From NCBI GenBank assembly GCA_021774915.1, contig JAJFIO010000030.1, forward strand, positions 1 to 34,790: 34,790 nt of DNA, given 5' to 3'. Each line of letters opens with the position of its first letter. Positions within the stretch are counted from its first letter, which is position 1. This document shows, piece by piece, positions 1 to 9,003 of this stretch. The notes under the pieces were generated by a model that was not told where the DNA came from, did not search any database, and saw only the letters and a program-made list of their open reading frames with translations. The DNA is from Alphaproteobacteria bacterium. GTDB lineage: Bacteria; Pseudomonadota; Alphaproteobacteria; SMXP01. Position numbers and translations under genes: made by a program.

Positions 1-1134
1 TTTCAGGCCTTCCTGGCCGATGAGTATGACATCAGAGCGGAAAGCAGCTCAAAAGCCTGGGCGACCCAATATGATGTGCCGGCGGTTGAAGACGGGCGTA
101 TCAAAAAACGCTTTATTGAAGACAAGCAGCCCGCACCCATGCAGGGGTTTTTCTTTAATACACGGGCAGAGAAGTTTAAAGACCGCCGCGTGCGTGAAGC
201 CATCGGCCTGGCTTTTAATTTTGAATGGGCGAATAAATATCTCTTTTATGGTCAGTACAAGCGCCTCACCAGCTATTTCGATAATTCCGAATTGGCGGCA
301 AAGGGCCTGCCCACAGTAGAAGAATTTGAATTACTGGCGCCTTTCAAGGATCAACTCCCGCCCGAGATCTTTTCTCAAACCTTTCAACCGCCACAAACAG
401 ACGGCACGGGCAAATACCGCAAAAACCTGGTGAAAGCCCTTGGCCTTCTGAAGCAAGCCGGGTGGTCGCTCCAAAACGGCGTGATGACCCACGAGAAAAC
501 CGGTGAGGTGCTGACCATCGAGTTTTTGCTGGTGCAGCCGGCATTCGAGCGTGTGGTGCAGCCCTTCTTGCGGGATTTGGAGCGGATTGGTATTTATGGC
601 TCCATCCGCATTGTCGATGTCTCGCAATACCTCAACCGGCGCGATAAGTTCGATTTTGAGATGATCGTTCATTCCGTCCGTCAATCTCTGTCGCCAGGCA
701 ATGAACAACGCGAATATTGGGCTTCAGAAACGGCCGACCAAGAGGGCGGGCGCAATGTCGCAGGAATCCATGATCCGGTGATTGACGCCCTGATCGACAA
801 AATCATCTTTGCAAAAGATCGCGCCGCACTGCTCACTGCTACTCATGCGCTCGACCGGGCCTTGCTGTGGGGCCATTATGTGGTGCCGCAATGGTATACA
901 GGCGGGGATCGCTACGCCTATTGGGATCGATTTGACTTTCCGCCCAAGCCGCCCCCTTATAATGCCGGCATTCCAAGCACGTGGTGGTCTCGCGAAGCGG
1001 CTCACGATCTCAACGACACCGCACCTCAGGACATGACGGCGCAGGACGAGACCGGCGACGACACCCAGCCGGACCTGCTGCGCGGCGGGCTTGATCTGGA
1101 AGCCGGGGATGATATGGGGGAGGAATTGCCATGA
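1..1134 (+). CDS. Peptide ABC transporter substrate-binding protein, YejA-like (5' end outside window)
   Basis: This is the C-terminal part of a family 5 (SBP_bac_5) periplasmic binding protein. The reading frame is open from base 1, so the signal peptide and N-terminal lobe lie outside the window. It aligns by eye with the next gene along its whole visible length; both carry WATQYD, VREA.GLAF.F.W and LFYG.Y in the same order. It should bind oligopeptides in the periplasm and hand them to the YejBE permease. The C-terminal tail of about 40 residues is strongly acidic and is not matched in the neighbour. The stop overlaps the start of the next gene (ATGA), which points to translational coupling. 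An in-frame GTG at 76 is an internal codon, not the start. The family is clear; the ligand is inferred from the operon. Confidence 0.9.
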   Translation, partial: FQAFLADEYDIRAESSSKAWATQYDVPAVEDGRIKKRFIEDKQPAPMQGFFFNTRAEKFKDRRVREAIGLAFNFEWANKYLFYGQYKRLTSYFDNSELAAKGLPTVEEFELLAPFKDQLPPEIFSQTFQPPQTDGTGKYRKNLVKALGLLKQAGWSLQNGVMTHEKTGEVLTIEFLLVQPAFERVVQPFLRDLERIGIYGSIRIVDVSQYLNRRDKFDFEMIVHSVRQSLSPGNEQREYWASETADQEGGRNVAGIHDPVIDALIDKIIFAKDRAALLTATHALDRALLWGHYVVPQWYTGGDRYAYWDRFDFPPKPPPYNAGIPSTWWSREAAHDLNDTAPQDMTAQDETGDDTQPDLLRGGLDLEAGDDMGEELP

Positions 1135-3029
1135 CCATGCGGCGCACTTTTTGGCAACGCACAGGGGGAGCCATGTTGAGCGCCCTCCTGCTGGTGTCCA
1201 CCGGGGCCAGCGCTGAAGAACAAGGCGAACCCACCACCATTACCCACGGTCTGTCGGCCTTTGGAGACCTGAAATATCCACTTAATTTTTCTCATTTTGA
1301 GTACAGTAATCCGCAAGCCCCGAAAGGCGGCACGCTGTCTCTCACCGGCATCATCGGCCGCACCACCTATGACAGTCTCAACGCCTATATCCTGAAAGGC
1401 GATGGCGCGGAGGGTATAATACTGCTCCCCGTGGATGGTTTGAGTCTCATCTTTGACACGTTGATGGTACGCGCCGGGGACGCGCCGGACGCACTGTATG
1501 GTCTAGTGGCCAGAGAGGCGGAAATCCCTGCGGATAAGTCCTGGATCATCTTCCGGTTGCGCGAGGAAGCACAGTTCCATGACGGCACGCCATTGAGCGC
1601 CGAGGATATCTCCTTCTCCTTCACACTCCTGATGGAAAAAGGTCACCCGCAATACCGGCAGGCCTTAGCCGATGTCGAGGAGGTCGAGATTCTCGGTCCC
1701 CATGAGATCAAATTTATTTTTGCGCAAGGCGCCGAGACGCGCGATTTGCCGCTGGCCGTGGCGGAATTGCCGATTTTTTCCAAAGCCTATTACACCGTCC
1801 ATGCTTTTGATGAGAGCACCATGGAGCCGCCTTTGGGCAGCGGGCCTTATAAAATCGGCAATCTGGAGCAGGGACGTTTTATCGAATACACCCGCGTCAC
1901 CGATTACTGGGCCAAAGACCTGCCGGTTAACCGAGGGCGGTGGAATTTCGATACCATTCGCTATGATTACTTCCGTGACCGGACGATCGCCTTTCAGGCG
2001 TTCACGGGCCACGAATATGATTTAAGGGAAGAATTTACCTCGCGGGTCTGGGCGACTCAGTATGATTTTCCCGCCGTTATGGACGGCCGCGTGAAACGCT
2101 CTTTAATCAAAGACGAAACGCCCTCGGGCTTTCAAGGCTATTATTACAATATGCGCCGGCCGCAATTTGCCGATGCACGCGTGCGCGAAGCCTTAGGTCT
2201 GGCCTTTGATTTTGATTGGACCAACAAGAACCTTTTCTATGGCGCCTATCAGCGCACCACCAGTTTCTTTCAAGGCGCATCTGAATTGATGGCGACCGGC
2301 GCGCCTACCGGTTTGGAGTTGGCGGCGCTGGAGCCTTATCGCGCGGGACTGCCGCCTGCACTCTTCACCCGCGCCTATACGCCGCCCCAATCCGACGGCT
2401 CAGGGCGGATCCGGTCAAGCTTGCAACAAGCGCGACAGCTCTTTGCGCAAGCAGGCTGGCGGGCGGAAGAGGGCAAGCTTGTTGATGAGAACGGCGCGCC
2501 CTTTAAAATCGAATTTCTTATTTTTTCGCCAAGCTCTGAACGGATCATCGCCGCCTATATTAAAAATCTGACCCTTCTGGGCATAGACGCTGAGATCCGC
2601 CTCGTCGATCCATCACAATATATACGCCGTATGGAAGAGTTTGATTTTGACGTCATCACCGCACGTTATACACAGAGCAACACGCCAGGCCTTGGGTTGC
2701 GCAGTTTTTTTAGTACGGCGGCCGGCAAAATACCGGGAACACAAAATCTTGCGGGCATCAAAGACCCTGTCGTGGATGCTCTCATCGAAGCTGTCGTCGC
2801 GGCCTCCTCCCGCGATGAACTGAACGCACGCGTGCGCGCCCTTGACCGGGTGTTACGCGAAGGCCATTACTGGGTACCGCAATGGACCAGCGGCAAATTT
2901 CATCTCGCTTTCTGGGATAAATTCGCCTGGCCCGAGATCAAACCCAAATATCAACGCGGCATTATTGACACGTGGTGGGTAAAAGATGTGAACGCGCCGC
3001 AAAATACCGGTGACGAGGAGCAGGAATAA
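1131..3029 (+). CDS. yejA: Peptide ABC transporter substrate-binding protein YejA
   Basis: A complete 632-residue family 5 extracellular solute-binding protein, a normal length for YejA. The N-terminus is a typical Sec signal: MTMRR, a hydrophobic stretch at about residues 13-24, and an ASA site near residue 29 before EEQGE. The mature part starts with the YejA-like ITHGLSAFGDLKYP, and FHDGTPLSAEDI near residue 145 is the usual family 5 segment. It is a paralogue of the preceding gene, with which it overlaps by 4 bases. It is followed after 6 bases by yejB. The YejABEF system in enterobacteria imports peptides, including microcin C and antimicrobial peptides. That this one takes peptides is inferred from the operon, not from a ligand motif. 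Confidence 0.92.
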   Translation: MTMRRTFWQRTGGAMLSALLLVSTGASAEEQGEPTTITHGLSAFGDLKYPLNFSHFEYSNPQAPKGGTLSLTGIIGRTTYDSLNAYILKGDGAEGIILLPVDGLSLIFDTLMVRAGDAPDALYGLVAREAEIPADKSWIIFRLREEAQFHDGTPLSAEDISFSFTLLMEKGHPQYRQALADVEEVEILGPHEIKFIFAQGAETRDLPLAVAELPIFSKAYYTVHAFDESTMEPPLGSGPYKIGNLEQGRFIEYTRVTDYWAKDLPVNRGRWNFDTIRYDYFRDRTIAFQAFTGHEYDLREEFTSRVWATQYDFPAVMDGRVKRSLIKDETPSGFQGYYYNMRRPQFADARVREALGLAFDFDWTNKNLFYGAYQRTTSFFQGASELMATGAPTGLELAALEPYRAGLPPALFTRAYTPPQSDGSGRIRSSLQQARQLFAQAGWRAEEGKLVDENGAPFKIEFLIFSPSSERIIAAYIKNLTLLGIDAEIRLVDPSQYIRRMEEFDFDVITARYTQSNTPGLGLRSFFSTAAGKIPGTQNLAGIKDPVVDALIEAVVAASSRDELNARVRALDRVLREGHYWVPQWTSGKFHLAFWDKFAWPEIKPKYQRGIIDTWWVKDVNAPQNTGDEEQE

Positions 3030-3035
3030 ACCCAA

Positions 3036-4148
3036 ATGACGGCTTACATTATCCGGCGCCTCCTGCTCATGATCCCGACCATATTCGGGATCATGCTGGT
3101 GAGTTTCACAGTGATCCAGTTTGCCCCCGGCGGCCCGGTGGAGCGCATCATCGCGCAAGTTCAGGGTTTGGACGTATCGGCCACCGCCCGCATCAGCGGC
3201 TCGGCTTCGGGCGATTTCAGTGCTGCGCGGAGCCAAGTGTTTCGCGGAGACAGCACCGTGAACAGTAAATACCGGGGCGCCCAGGGGCTCGATCCTGAAT
3301 TCATCGCCGAGCTGGAACGGCAATTTGGATTCGATAAACCCGTGCATGAACGCTTCTTCATCATGATAAAGAATTTCATCCAATTTGATTTTGGCATGAG
3401 TTATTTTCGCTCTGTCAAAGTGATCGATCTTATTCTGGAAAAAATGCCGGTCTCCATATCTCTTGGTCTTTGGACGACACTGCTCGCCTATCTGATTTCC
3501 ATTCCTTTAGGCATACGTAAAGCGGTTCACGATGGCAGTGCATTTGATGTCTGGAGCAGCGGCGTGATTGTTGTCGGCTATGCCATTCCGGGTTTTCTGC
3601 TGGCGGTTCTGCTGATCGTTCTGTTTTCGGGCGGCACGTATTTTGACTGGTTCCCTTTGCGGGGTCTGACGTCAGACAATTGGGAGGAACTTGGGCTATT
3701 CGCAAAAGTTAAAGACTATTTCTGGCATATGGCCTTGCCCCTCATATCACTCAGTATCAGCGGATTCGCTACAACAACGTTGCTGACCAAGAACTCCTTC
3801 CTTGACGAAATTAAAAAGCAATATGTCACCACCGCGCGCGCCAAGGGTTTATCCGAGCGGCGCGTTCTTTACGGGCATGTGTTTCGCAACGCCATGCTGA
3901 TCGTTGTCGCTGGATTCCCCGCCGCGTTTTTAGGCGTTTTTTTCACGGGCGTCCTCCTCATAGAAACCATCTTTTCTTTAGACGGCTTAGGGCTTTTGGG
4001 TTTTGAGTCTCTGGTCAATCGCGATTATCCGGTGATTTTTGGTACACTCTTTATCTTCTCTCTGGCCGGTCTCATCATCGCGCTTATCAGTGACCTGACA
4101 TATACATTGATCGATCCGCGTATCGATTTCGAAACGCGGGATGTTTAA
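3036..4148 (+). CDS. yejB: Peptide ABC transporter permease YejB
   Basis: A 370-residue inner-membrane permease of the binding-protein-dependent (DppB/OppB) type. The first membrane segment is near residues 9-30 (the LLLMIPTIFGIMLVSFTVIQF region). A periplasmic insertion rich in Ser, Ala and Arg (about residues 37-75) before LDPEFIAELERQFGFDKP is characteristic of YejB. The cytoplasmic EAA loop that contacts the ATPase is visible as TTARAKGLSERRVLYGHVFRNA, broken here at residues of about 263-285. An AGGAG-like ribosome site overlaps the end of yejA. It should form the translocation pore with YejE, coupled to YejF. Confidence 0.93.
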   Translation: MTAYIIRRLLLMIPTIFGIMLVSFTVIQFAPGGPVERIIAQVQGLDVSATARISGSASGDFSAARSQVFRGDSTVNSKYRGAQGLDPEFIAELERQFGFDKPVHERFFIMIKNFIQFDFGMSYFRSVKVIDLILEKMPVSISLGLWTTLLAYLISIPLGIRKAVHDGSAFDVWSSGVIVVGYAIPGFLLAVLLIVLFSGGTYFDWFPLRGLTSDNWEELGLFAKVKDYFWHMALPLISLSISGFATTTLLTKNSFLDEIKKQYVTTARAKGLSERRVLYGHVFRNAMLIVVAGFPAAFLGVFFTGVLLIETIFSLDGLGLLGFESLVNRDYPVIFGTLFIFSLAGLIIALISDLTYTLIDPRIDFETRDV

Positions 4149-4151
4149 GCC

Positions 4152-5255
4152 GTGACGCAAAAAGAAATGGCATCAGATGAAGATATCGCAAACGGCGCCC
4201 ATGGACTTGCGGATGCCCCGGAACGCCGGAGGCTTCATATCAGCCCCTTGAACCAGCGGCGTCTTCATAATTTCAAGAAGAACAAGCGCGGCGTATGGTC
4301 TTTATGGATTTTTCTGATCCTGTTTTTTATCTCTCTCTTTGCCGAGTTCATCGCCAATGACAAACCTCTGGTCGTTTCCTTTGAGGGGGGTTTTTATTTT
4401 CCTGTTTTCGCGGCATATCCGGAAACGGCATTTGGCGGCGACTTCCCGACAGAAGCGGATTATCGCGATCCCTTTGTTCAAGAATTGATCGAGAAAGAAG
4501 GGGGATGGGTTCTTTGGCCCCCTATTCACTATAGCTATCAGACCATCAACCTTGATCCGCCGACGCCAGCCCCGTCTCCTCCCAGTTCTGAGAACTGGTT
4601 GGGCACGGATGATCAAAGCCGCGATGTGCTGGCCCGCTTGATCTATGGGTTCAGGATATCCGTTCTGTTCGGTCTGACATTGACTATATTCTCCACCTTT
4701 GTCGGCGTTGCGGCCGGCGCCGTGCAGGGCTATTTCGGCGGCTGGGTAGATCTGCTGTTTCAACGTTTTATTGAAATCTGGACGAGCATTCCTCAGCTTT
4801 ATCTTATCATTATCATTGCAGCGGTGATCGAACCAAATTTCTGGATTCTTCTATTCATACTCCTGTTGTTCAGCTGGGTGGCGCTAGTCGGTGTGGTCAG
4901 GGCGGAATTTTTGAGGGCGCGGAATTTCGAATATGTCATGGCGGCGCGCGCCATGGGAGTGGGCAACACCAAGATCATGGTGCGGCATCTCTTGCCCAAC
5001 GCCATGGTGGCAACCCTCACCTTCATACCGTTTATTCTGAACGGGTCCATCACCACATTAACGTCTCTGGATTTTCTGGGCTTTGGTCTGCCCCCGGGAT
5101 CCCCGTCACTGGGCGAGTTGCTCAAGCAGGGCAAGGACAATCTTCAGGCGCCCTGGCTGGGCGTAACGGCGTTTATGACCATTGCAGTGATGCTGAGCCT
5201 GCTGGTGTTCGTTGGCGAAGCGGTGCGTGATGCCTTCGACCCGAGAAAGAACTAA
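4152..5255 (+). CDS. yejE: Peptide ABC transporter permease YejE
   Basis: A 367-residue permease of the DppC/OppC type that should pair with YejB. The start is GTG, 3 bases after the yejB stop. An N-terminal cytoplasmic stretch rich in basic residues (LNQRRLHNFKKNKRG) precedes the first membrane segment near residues 50-70. The large periplasmic segment includes WLGTDDQSRDVLARL, a signature of this permease family. The EAA loop reads VMAARAMGVGNTKIMVRHLL. The C-terminus ends in the usual RDAFDPRKN. It lies 3 bases before yejF, so the whole set is one operon. Confidence 0.93.
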   Translation: MTQKEMASDEDIANGAHGLADAPERRRLHISPLNQRRLHNFKKNKRGVWSLWIFLILFFISLFAEFIANDKPLVVSFEGGFYFPVFAAYPETAFGGDFPTEADYRDPFVQELIEKEGGWVLWPPIHYSYQTINLDPPTPAPSPPSSENWLGTDDQSRDVLARLIYGFRISVLFGLTLTIFSTFVGVAAGAVQGYFGGWVDLLFQRFIEIWTSIPQLYLIIIIAAVIEPNFWILLFILLLFSWVALVGVVRAEFLRARNFEYVMAARAMGVGNTKIMVRHLLPNAMVATLTFIPFILNGSITTLTSLDFLGFGLPPGSPSLGELLKQGKDNLQAPWLGVTAFMTIAVMLSLLVFVGEAVRDAFDPRKN

Positions 5256-5258
5256 GCC

Positions 5259-6872
5259 ATGCACGAACCGCTTATTGACGTTCAGGATCTCTCCGTGAGT
5301 TTTTCTGTTGACGGCAAGGTCACGCAAGCCGTTCACGGCATATCTTTTTATATCAACAAAGGGGAAACGGTCGCGCTGGTGGGAGAATCGGGTTCCGGAA
5401 AATCGGTCAGCGCCTTGTCGATCATGAGGTTACTCCCCTACCCGCAAGCGTCTCACCCCTCGGGGCGCATAAAATTTCAAAAACAGGATTTGATCACGGC
5501 CTCCGAACAGAACATGCGCGGCGTACGGGGCAATCACATCTCTATGGTTTTTCAAGAACCCATGAGTTCGCTCAACCCCCTACACACCATCGAGCAACAG
5601 GTGAGCGAAATACTGCAAATCCATCAGGGTTTGGGAAAACAGGATGCTCGGTCACGGGCATTGGACTTACTCGATAAAGTCGGGCTGGACGAGCCTGAAA
5701 AACGCCTCGGCGCTTACCCGCACCAATTATCCGGCGGACAGCGCCAACGTGTGATGATCGCCATGGCGCTGGCCAATAAGCCGGATTTGCTGATCGCGGA
5801 TGAACCAACCACGGCACTTGATGTCACCGTACAAGCACAAATTCTAAACCTCCTGAAAGAATTACAAGCCGAGATGGGCATGGCCATTCTTCTCATCACC
5901 CATGATCTCGCCGTGGTGCGCAAAATGGCTGATCGGGTTTGCGTGATGACACAAGGCCAGATCGTTGAGCGGGGGGATACGGAAGAAGTTTTTCAAGCCC
6001 CGGCACACGCCTATACACAACATCTCATCGCCGCCGAGCCGAAGGGCGAGCCGCCGACAAGCGACCCGCAGGCATCAGTGGTTATTTCCACCGAGCATAT
6101 GCGTGTCTGGTTCCCCATCAAAAAGGGTGTTCTGCGCCGAACGGTAGATTACGTCAAAGCGGTGGACGATGTCAGTTTTGAACTGCGCGCCGGAGAAACC
6201 TTAGGAATTGTCGGTGAATCGGGTTCGGGTAAAACCACCTTGGGCTTGGGGCTGCTGCGTTTGATTTCGGCCCAAGGCCACATCACCTTTGACGACAAAA
6301 ACATTGAAACATACAAGGCGAAAGACATGCGCCCGTTGCGCCGGGAAATGCAGATCGTCTTTCAAGATCCGTTTGGCTCATTAAGCCCGCGTCTGCCTGT
6401 GGGAGACATTGTGATGGAAGGGCTCACCGTTCATGGGGACGCGCTCAAAGGCATTGAGCGCCGCAGCATGATCGGCGACGTTCTGGAAGAAGTAGGCCTG
6501 ACCTCTGACATGCAGGATCGGTATCCTCATGAATTTTCCGGTGGCCAACGCCAGCGCATTGCCATTGCACGCGCCTTGATCCTCAAACCCAAATTCATCA
6601 TGCTGGATGAACCCACAAGCGCGCTCGACATGTCGGTGCAGGCGCAGATTGTCGATCTGCTGCGTGATTTGCAGCAACGCCATCACTTGGCATATTTGTT
6701 TATCAGCCACGACCTTAAGGTTGTGCGGGCCATGGCCAATTATGTTCTGGTCATGAAGGCCGGAAAAGTGGTGGAACAAGGACCCGCCGCGAAAATATTC
6801 GATCACCCCGAAACAGATTACACGCGCGCCTTGATGGCCGCCGCCTTCGATCTGGAAACGGCATCGCAATAA
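5259..6872 (+). CDS. yejF: Peptide ABC transporter double ATP-binding protein YejF
   Basis: A 537-residue protein with two ABC ATPase halves in one chain, as is normal for YejF. Half 1 has Walker A GESGSGKS at residues 42-49, the signature LSGGQRQ at 157-163 and Walker B LLIADEP at about 177-183. Half 2 has Walker [10 protein letters not shown] at 319-327 and the signature FSGGQRQ at 427-433, with Walker B IMLDEP following. An oligopeptide-transporter C-terminal extension follows each half (AYTQHL and DYTRALM). It powers peptide import through YejBE. It is the last gene of the operon; the following 136 bases hold no clear strong terminator. Confidence 0.95.
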   Translation: MHEPLIDVQDLSVSFSVDGKVTQAVHGISFYINKGETVALVGESGSGKSVSALSIMRLLPYPQASHPSGRIKFQKQDLITASEQNMRGVRGNHISMVFQEPMSSLNPLHTIEQQVSEILQIHQGLGKQDARSRALDLLDKVGLDEPEKRLGAYPHQLSGGQRQRVMIAMALANKPDLLIADEPTTALDVTVQAQILNLLKELQAEMGMAILLITHDLAVVRKMADRVCVMTQGQIVERGDTEEVFQAPAHAYTQHLIAAEPKGEPPTSDPQASVVISTEHMRVWFPIKKGVLRRTVDYVKAVDDVSFELRAGETLGIVGESGSGKTTLGLGLLRLISAQGHITFDDKNIETYKAKDMRPLRREMQIVFQDPFGSLSPRLPVGDIVMEGLTVHGDALKGIERRSMIGDVLEEVGLTSDMQDRYPHEFSGGQRQRIAIARALILKPKFIMLDEPTSALDMSVQAQIVDLLRDLQQRHHLAYLFISHDLKVVRAMANYVLVMKAGKVVEQGPAAKIFDHPETDYTRALMAAAFDLETASQ

Positions 6873-6953
6873 ATCAGCCCCTATTTATGATGATCTTTGA
6901 CCCGCATCATTTTGTGTTTATTGAGGGGTTGGTGATATTTATGCCTAGATTTG

Positions 6954-6982
6954 TTGACCCTGGCACGCTCCGCTACTAAAAC
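6954..6982 (+). promoter_or_regulatory. Sigma70-like promoter for the P-loop/methyltransferase gene
   Basis: TTGACC at 6954-6959 (5 of 6 to the -35 consensus) and TAAAAC at 6977-6982 (4 of 6 to the -10) are separated by exactly 17 bases. The predicted start of transcription is near 6989, which leaves a short leader of about 25 bases before the ATG at 7015. This suggests the next gene is transcribed on its own, not from the yej operon. It is a pattern match only. Confidence 0.45.
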
Positions 6983-7014
6983 TACAACCAGCGACAGCCA
7001 GTGAGGGTATGGCC

Positions 7015-8328
7015 ATGATAGTAATTTTTAGCGGCTTACCGGGCTCAGGCAAAACCACCCGGCTGATCACTAAGGCGAAAGAAAACAAAGCGTCCGGCAT
7101 TCCGGTTTGTCTGTTCCTGAACGGAGAGAACCCGGATTTGGCGCGTCGGCCCCATGTCAAACCGGGGGGTTATATGGGCTGCCGCACAAAAGGTCTGGGC
7201 CTTCGTATTGACCATACGGCAGGGACTAGGGAGACCTCTGAGCTTTTGCTCGAAATGAAAAAGGGCAGTTGTGCGGTCTTCGATGAAGCTCAATATTATG
7301 ACACAGACATAGTTAATGGCTGGGTACAGGCCAGTAAAAATGGCATTACTGTCCTTGTGGGCTCCCCTTCTCAAGCCCAACTCAAGGCACTTAATAAATT
7401 TGCAAAACATTCTCCGTCATCTGTTCAGTTTGAGAAACTAGATACAACCTGTTCTTCTTGCGAAAAAGTTGCAACGCGCGTCACTTATAATGGTGATTAT
7501 CGCTTCCCTATTCATCTTTGTGAGGACTGCCTAAAAATGAAGCATGATACCGATATCAAAAATTTGCTGGACGACATGAAAGCCGGGAATCCATTTCCCA
7601 ATGAACTAAAAACTTACCAACCCTTTTATGACATCCCTATGGATAAGTGGGAACTTGTACGGGGGGATTCCCTGTCGCGATACCAAATCATGGAAGCGGC
7701 TATCTCATCCTATGAGCCGAATGCGCCTGATGTAATCACACAACCCCAACATTATACCTATCTGGATCTGGGATGCTGTTCAGGATTCTTTTGTGACGCC
7801 ATGGCAAACAAGGGATACCATGCGACGGGTGTTGACGTTACCAAGCACTTTATTGAATGGGCTACACGGCTTGCTGAAATCAAAGGCCAACCAATTACCT
7901 ATGTAAAAGAAGATGCGCTGAAATTTATATCTGAAATCGATACGACCTACGATATCACTTCAACCTTCGCGACAGTACAATGGGTGATGGTGCAAAAAGG
8001 CTATGAGTCAGGCATGGAATGCTTTCGTCATCTATTTCGCAAAACACGCCACATCTGTGTTGTCGAGATGGGATACACGACAGAAGATATTTACAAAGAC
8101 AAGATTGAAGGATTGGAAGGCGACATTGATCGGGACTGGGTGCTGAATTTAATGGAGACAGAAGGGGATTTCGAAACCATTGCCTTGGTGGAAAGTGGAT
8201 CCAATGGAATTTGGCGCGATTTGTTTATCGGATTTAAAAAAGAGACGGAAATCAATCTTGAAAACAAGCTATTTAAGATCAACATGATGTCAAAAGCCAA
8301 GAAGCTGGCGAAAAAGGTTTTAGGGTAA
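7015..8328 (+). CDS. Thymidine-kinase-like P-loop / zinc ribbon protein fused to a SAM-dependent methyltransferase
   Basis: A 437-residue two-part protein that I do not recognise as a named family. The N-terminal part looks like the thymidine kinase (TK1) fold: Walker A GLPGSGKTT at residues 7-15, then a FDEAQYY segment with D90 and E91 resembling the DEAQF motif that holds the TK catalytic Glu. Four cysteines follow (C146, C149, C169, C172), spaced as in the TK zinc ribbon. The C-terminal part, from about residue 245, is a class I methyltransferase: motif I LDLGCCSGF at 250-258, acidic D274 ending strand 2 (TGVDV), then EDAL. The tail is Lys-rich (KAKKLAKK). The start at 7015 is preferred over the ATG at 7009 because GAGGG at 7003-7007 is 7 bases from 7015 and only 1 from 7009. 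Substrate unknown; a nucleotide-type phosphate acceptor is only a guess. Confidence 0.75.
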   Translation: MIVIFSGLPGSGKTTRLITKAKENKASGIPVCLFLNGENPDLARRPHVKPGGYMGCRTKGLGLRIDHTAGTRETSELLLEMKKGSCAVFDEAQYYDTDIVNGWVQASKNGITVLVGSPSQAQLKALNKFAKHSPSSVQFEKLDTTCSSCEKVATRVTYNGDYRFPIHLCEDCLKMKHDTDIKNLLDDMKAGNPFPNELKTYQPFYDIPMDKWELVRGDSLSRYQIMEAAISSYEPNAPDVITQPQHYTYLDLGCCSGFFCDAMANKGYHATGVDVTKHFIEWATRLAEIKGQPITYVKEDALKFISEIDTTYDITSTFATVQWVMVQKGYESGMECFRHLFRKTRHICVVEMGYTTEDIYKDKIEGLEGDIDRDWVLNLMETEGDFETIALVESGSNGIWRDLFIGFKKETEINLENKLFKINMMSKAKKLAKKVLG

Positions 8329-8354
8329 CGCCGCTGCCTAATAAGAACGTTAAA

Positions 8355-8384
8355 TGTTTTTCTCAAGAACGGATGAAAAAAACA
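8355..8384. terminator. Weak A/T-rich inverted repeat between convergent genes
   Basis: TGTTTTT at 8355-8361 and AAAAACA at 8378-8384 can pair (7 bp) in the 57-base gap between two converging genes. The stem is all A/T apart from one pair, so it would be weak. It could end transcription in either direction, since each side has a T or A run. Called mainly from position. Confidence 0.3.
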
Positions 8385-8385
8385 A

Positions 8386-8994
8386 TCAACTCATCTCATT
8401 TTTGATGGTGCGCCGTTCCTTTAGAGTTTTTGTCAGGGCCTTTTGAGGCTCAACGCCTAAACGCACGCGGGCAATGGGTAAGAGTACGGAGTTTTCAAAA
8501 GCGAGATGTTGACGTATATGCTCAGCAAAGGTGCGAACGCGTCTTGCACCGTCTGGGTTCAATGCCTGCCCACCCAGAAGGCCTTTAAGCAGATCGACTA
8601 CCTTTTCGAAAACCTCTTTATCGTGACTGTGCTCAGCGAGCAACCGCTCTATCAGCGCATCGATATTATCTTCCGGCGGGCAGTGCTGGCGTAGTAGAGG
8701 AAAGAGACCAAGCTCTTCATCATCAAAATGAGGCATGAAGTCGATTTCCAGGAAAGCCACTAATTCTTCGACACCCTCGCGATCATGTTCACCATCCGCA
8801 ATTCTCATAAGGAGTGCGCTGGCCTGACGTTGGCGACCGTGGTCCGCAAAAATAAAATCTAGTGGCGTATCGAGCATCGCTGAGGGAATTGGCCTGAGGC
8901 GCCATAGATCATGGGTATCAACGCCAGCATCAGCCGGTCCCTTTTCTGACTGCAAATCGAAATCAGTTTTTCCAGCGCTGCCCATTTCGATCAT
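8386..8994 (-). CDS. Hemerythrin-domain protein at the end of the nar operon
   Basis: A 202-residue cytoplasmic protein with a hemerythrin four-helix pattern at about residues 40-175. Candidate di-iron ligands are H52, H89 with E93 (HxxxE), H122 or H124, and H163 with E167 (HxxxE). The N-terminal 40 residues are not part of the fold and look unstructured. Proteins of this type bind oxygen, respond to NO, or repair iron centres (YtfE/RIC group); the sequence does not decide among these. The ATG at 8994 is chosen because AGGGAG, overlapping the porin stop, lies 5 bases upstream; an in-frame TTG one codon earlier is less likely. Only 9 bases separate it from the porin gene, so it is probably co-transcribed with narKGHJI and tied to nitrate respiration. 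Confidence 0.85.
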   Translation of the reverse strand: MIEMGSAGKTDFDLQSEKGPADAGVDTHDLWRLRPIPSAMLDTPLDFIFADHGRQRQASALLMRIADGEHDREGVEELVAFLEIDFMPHFDDEELGLFPLLRQHCPPEDNIDALIERLLAEHSHDKEVFEKVVDLLKGLLGGQALNPDGARRVRTFAEHIRQHLAFENSVLLPIARVRLGVEPQKALTKTLKERRTIKNEMS

Positions 8995-9003
8995 CAACGC
9001 TCC

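Noticed and set aside
6888-6933. CCCCT...AGGGG pairing after yejF as a terminator
   Set aside because: The arms are short and the long interior pairs poorly; not convincing.
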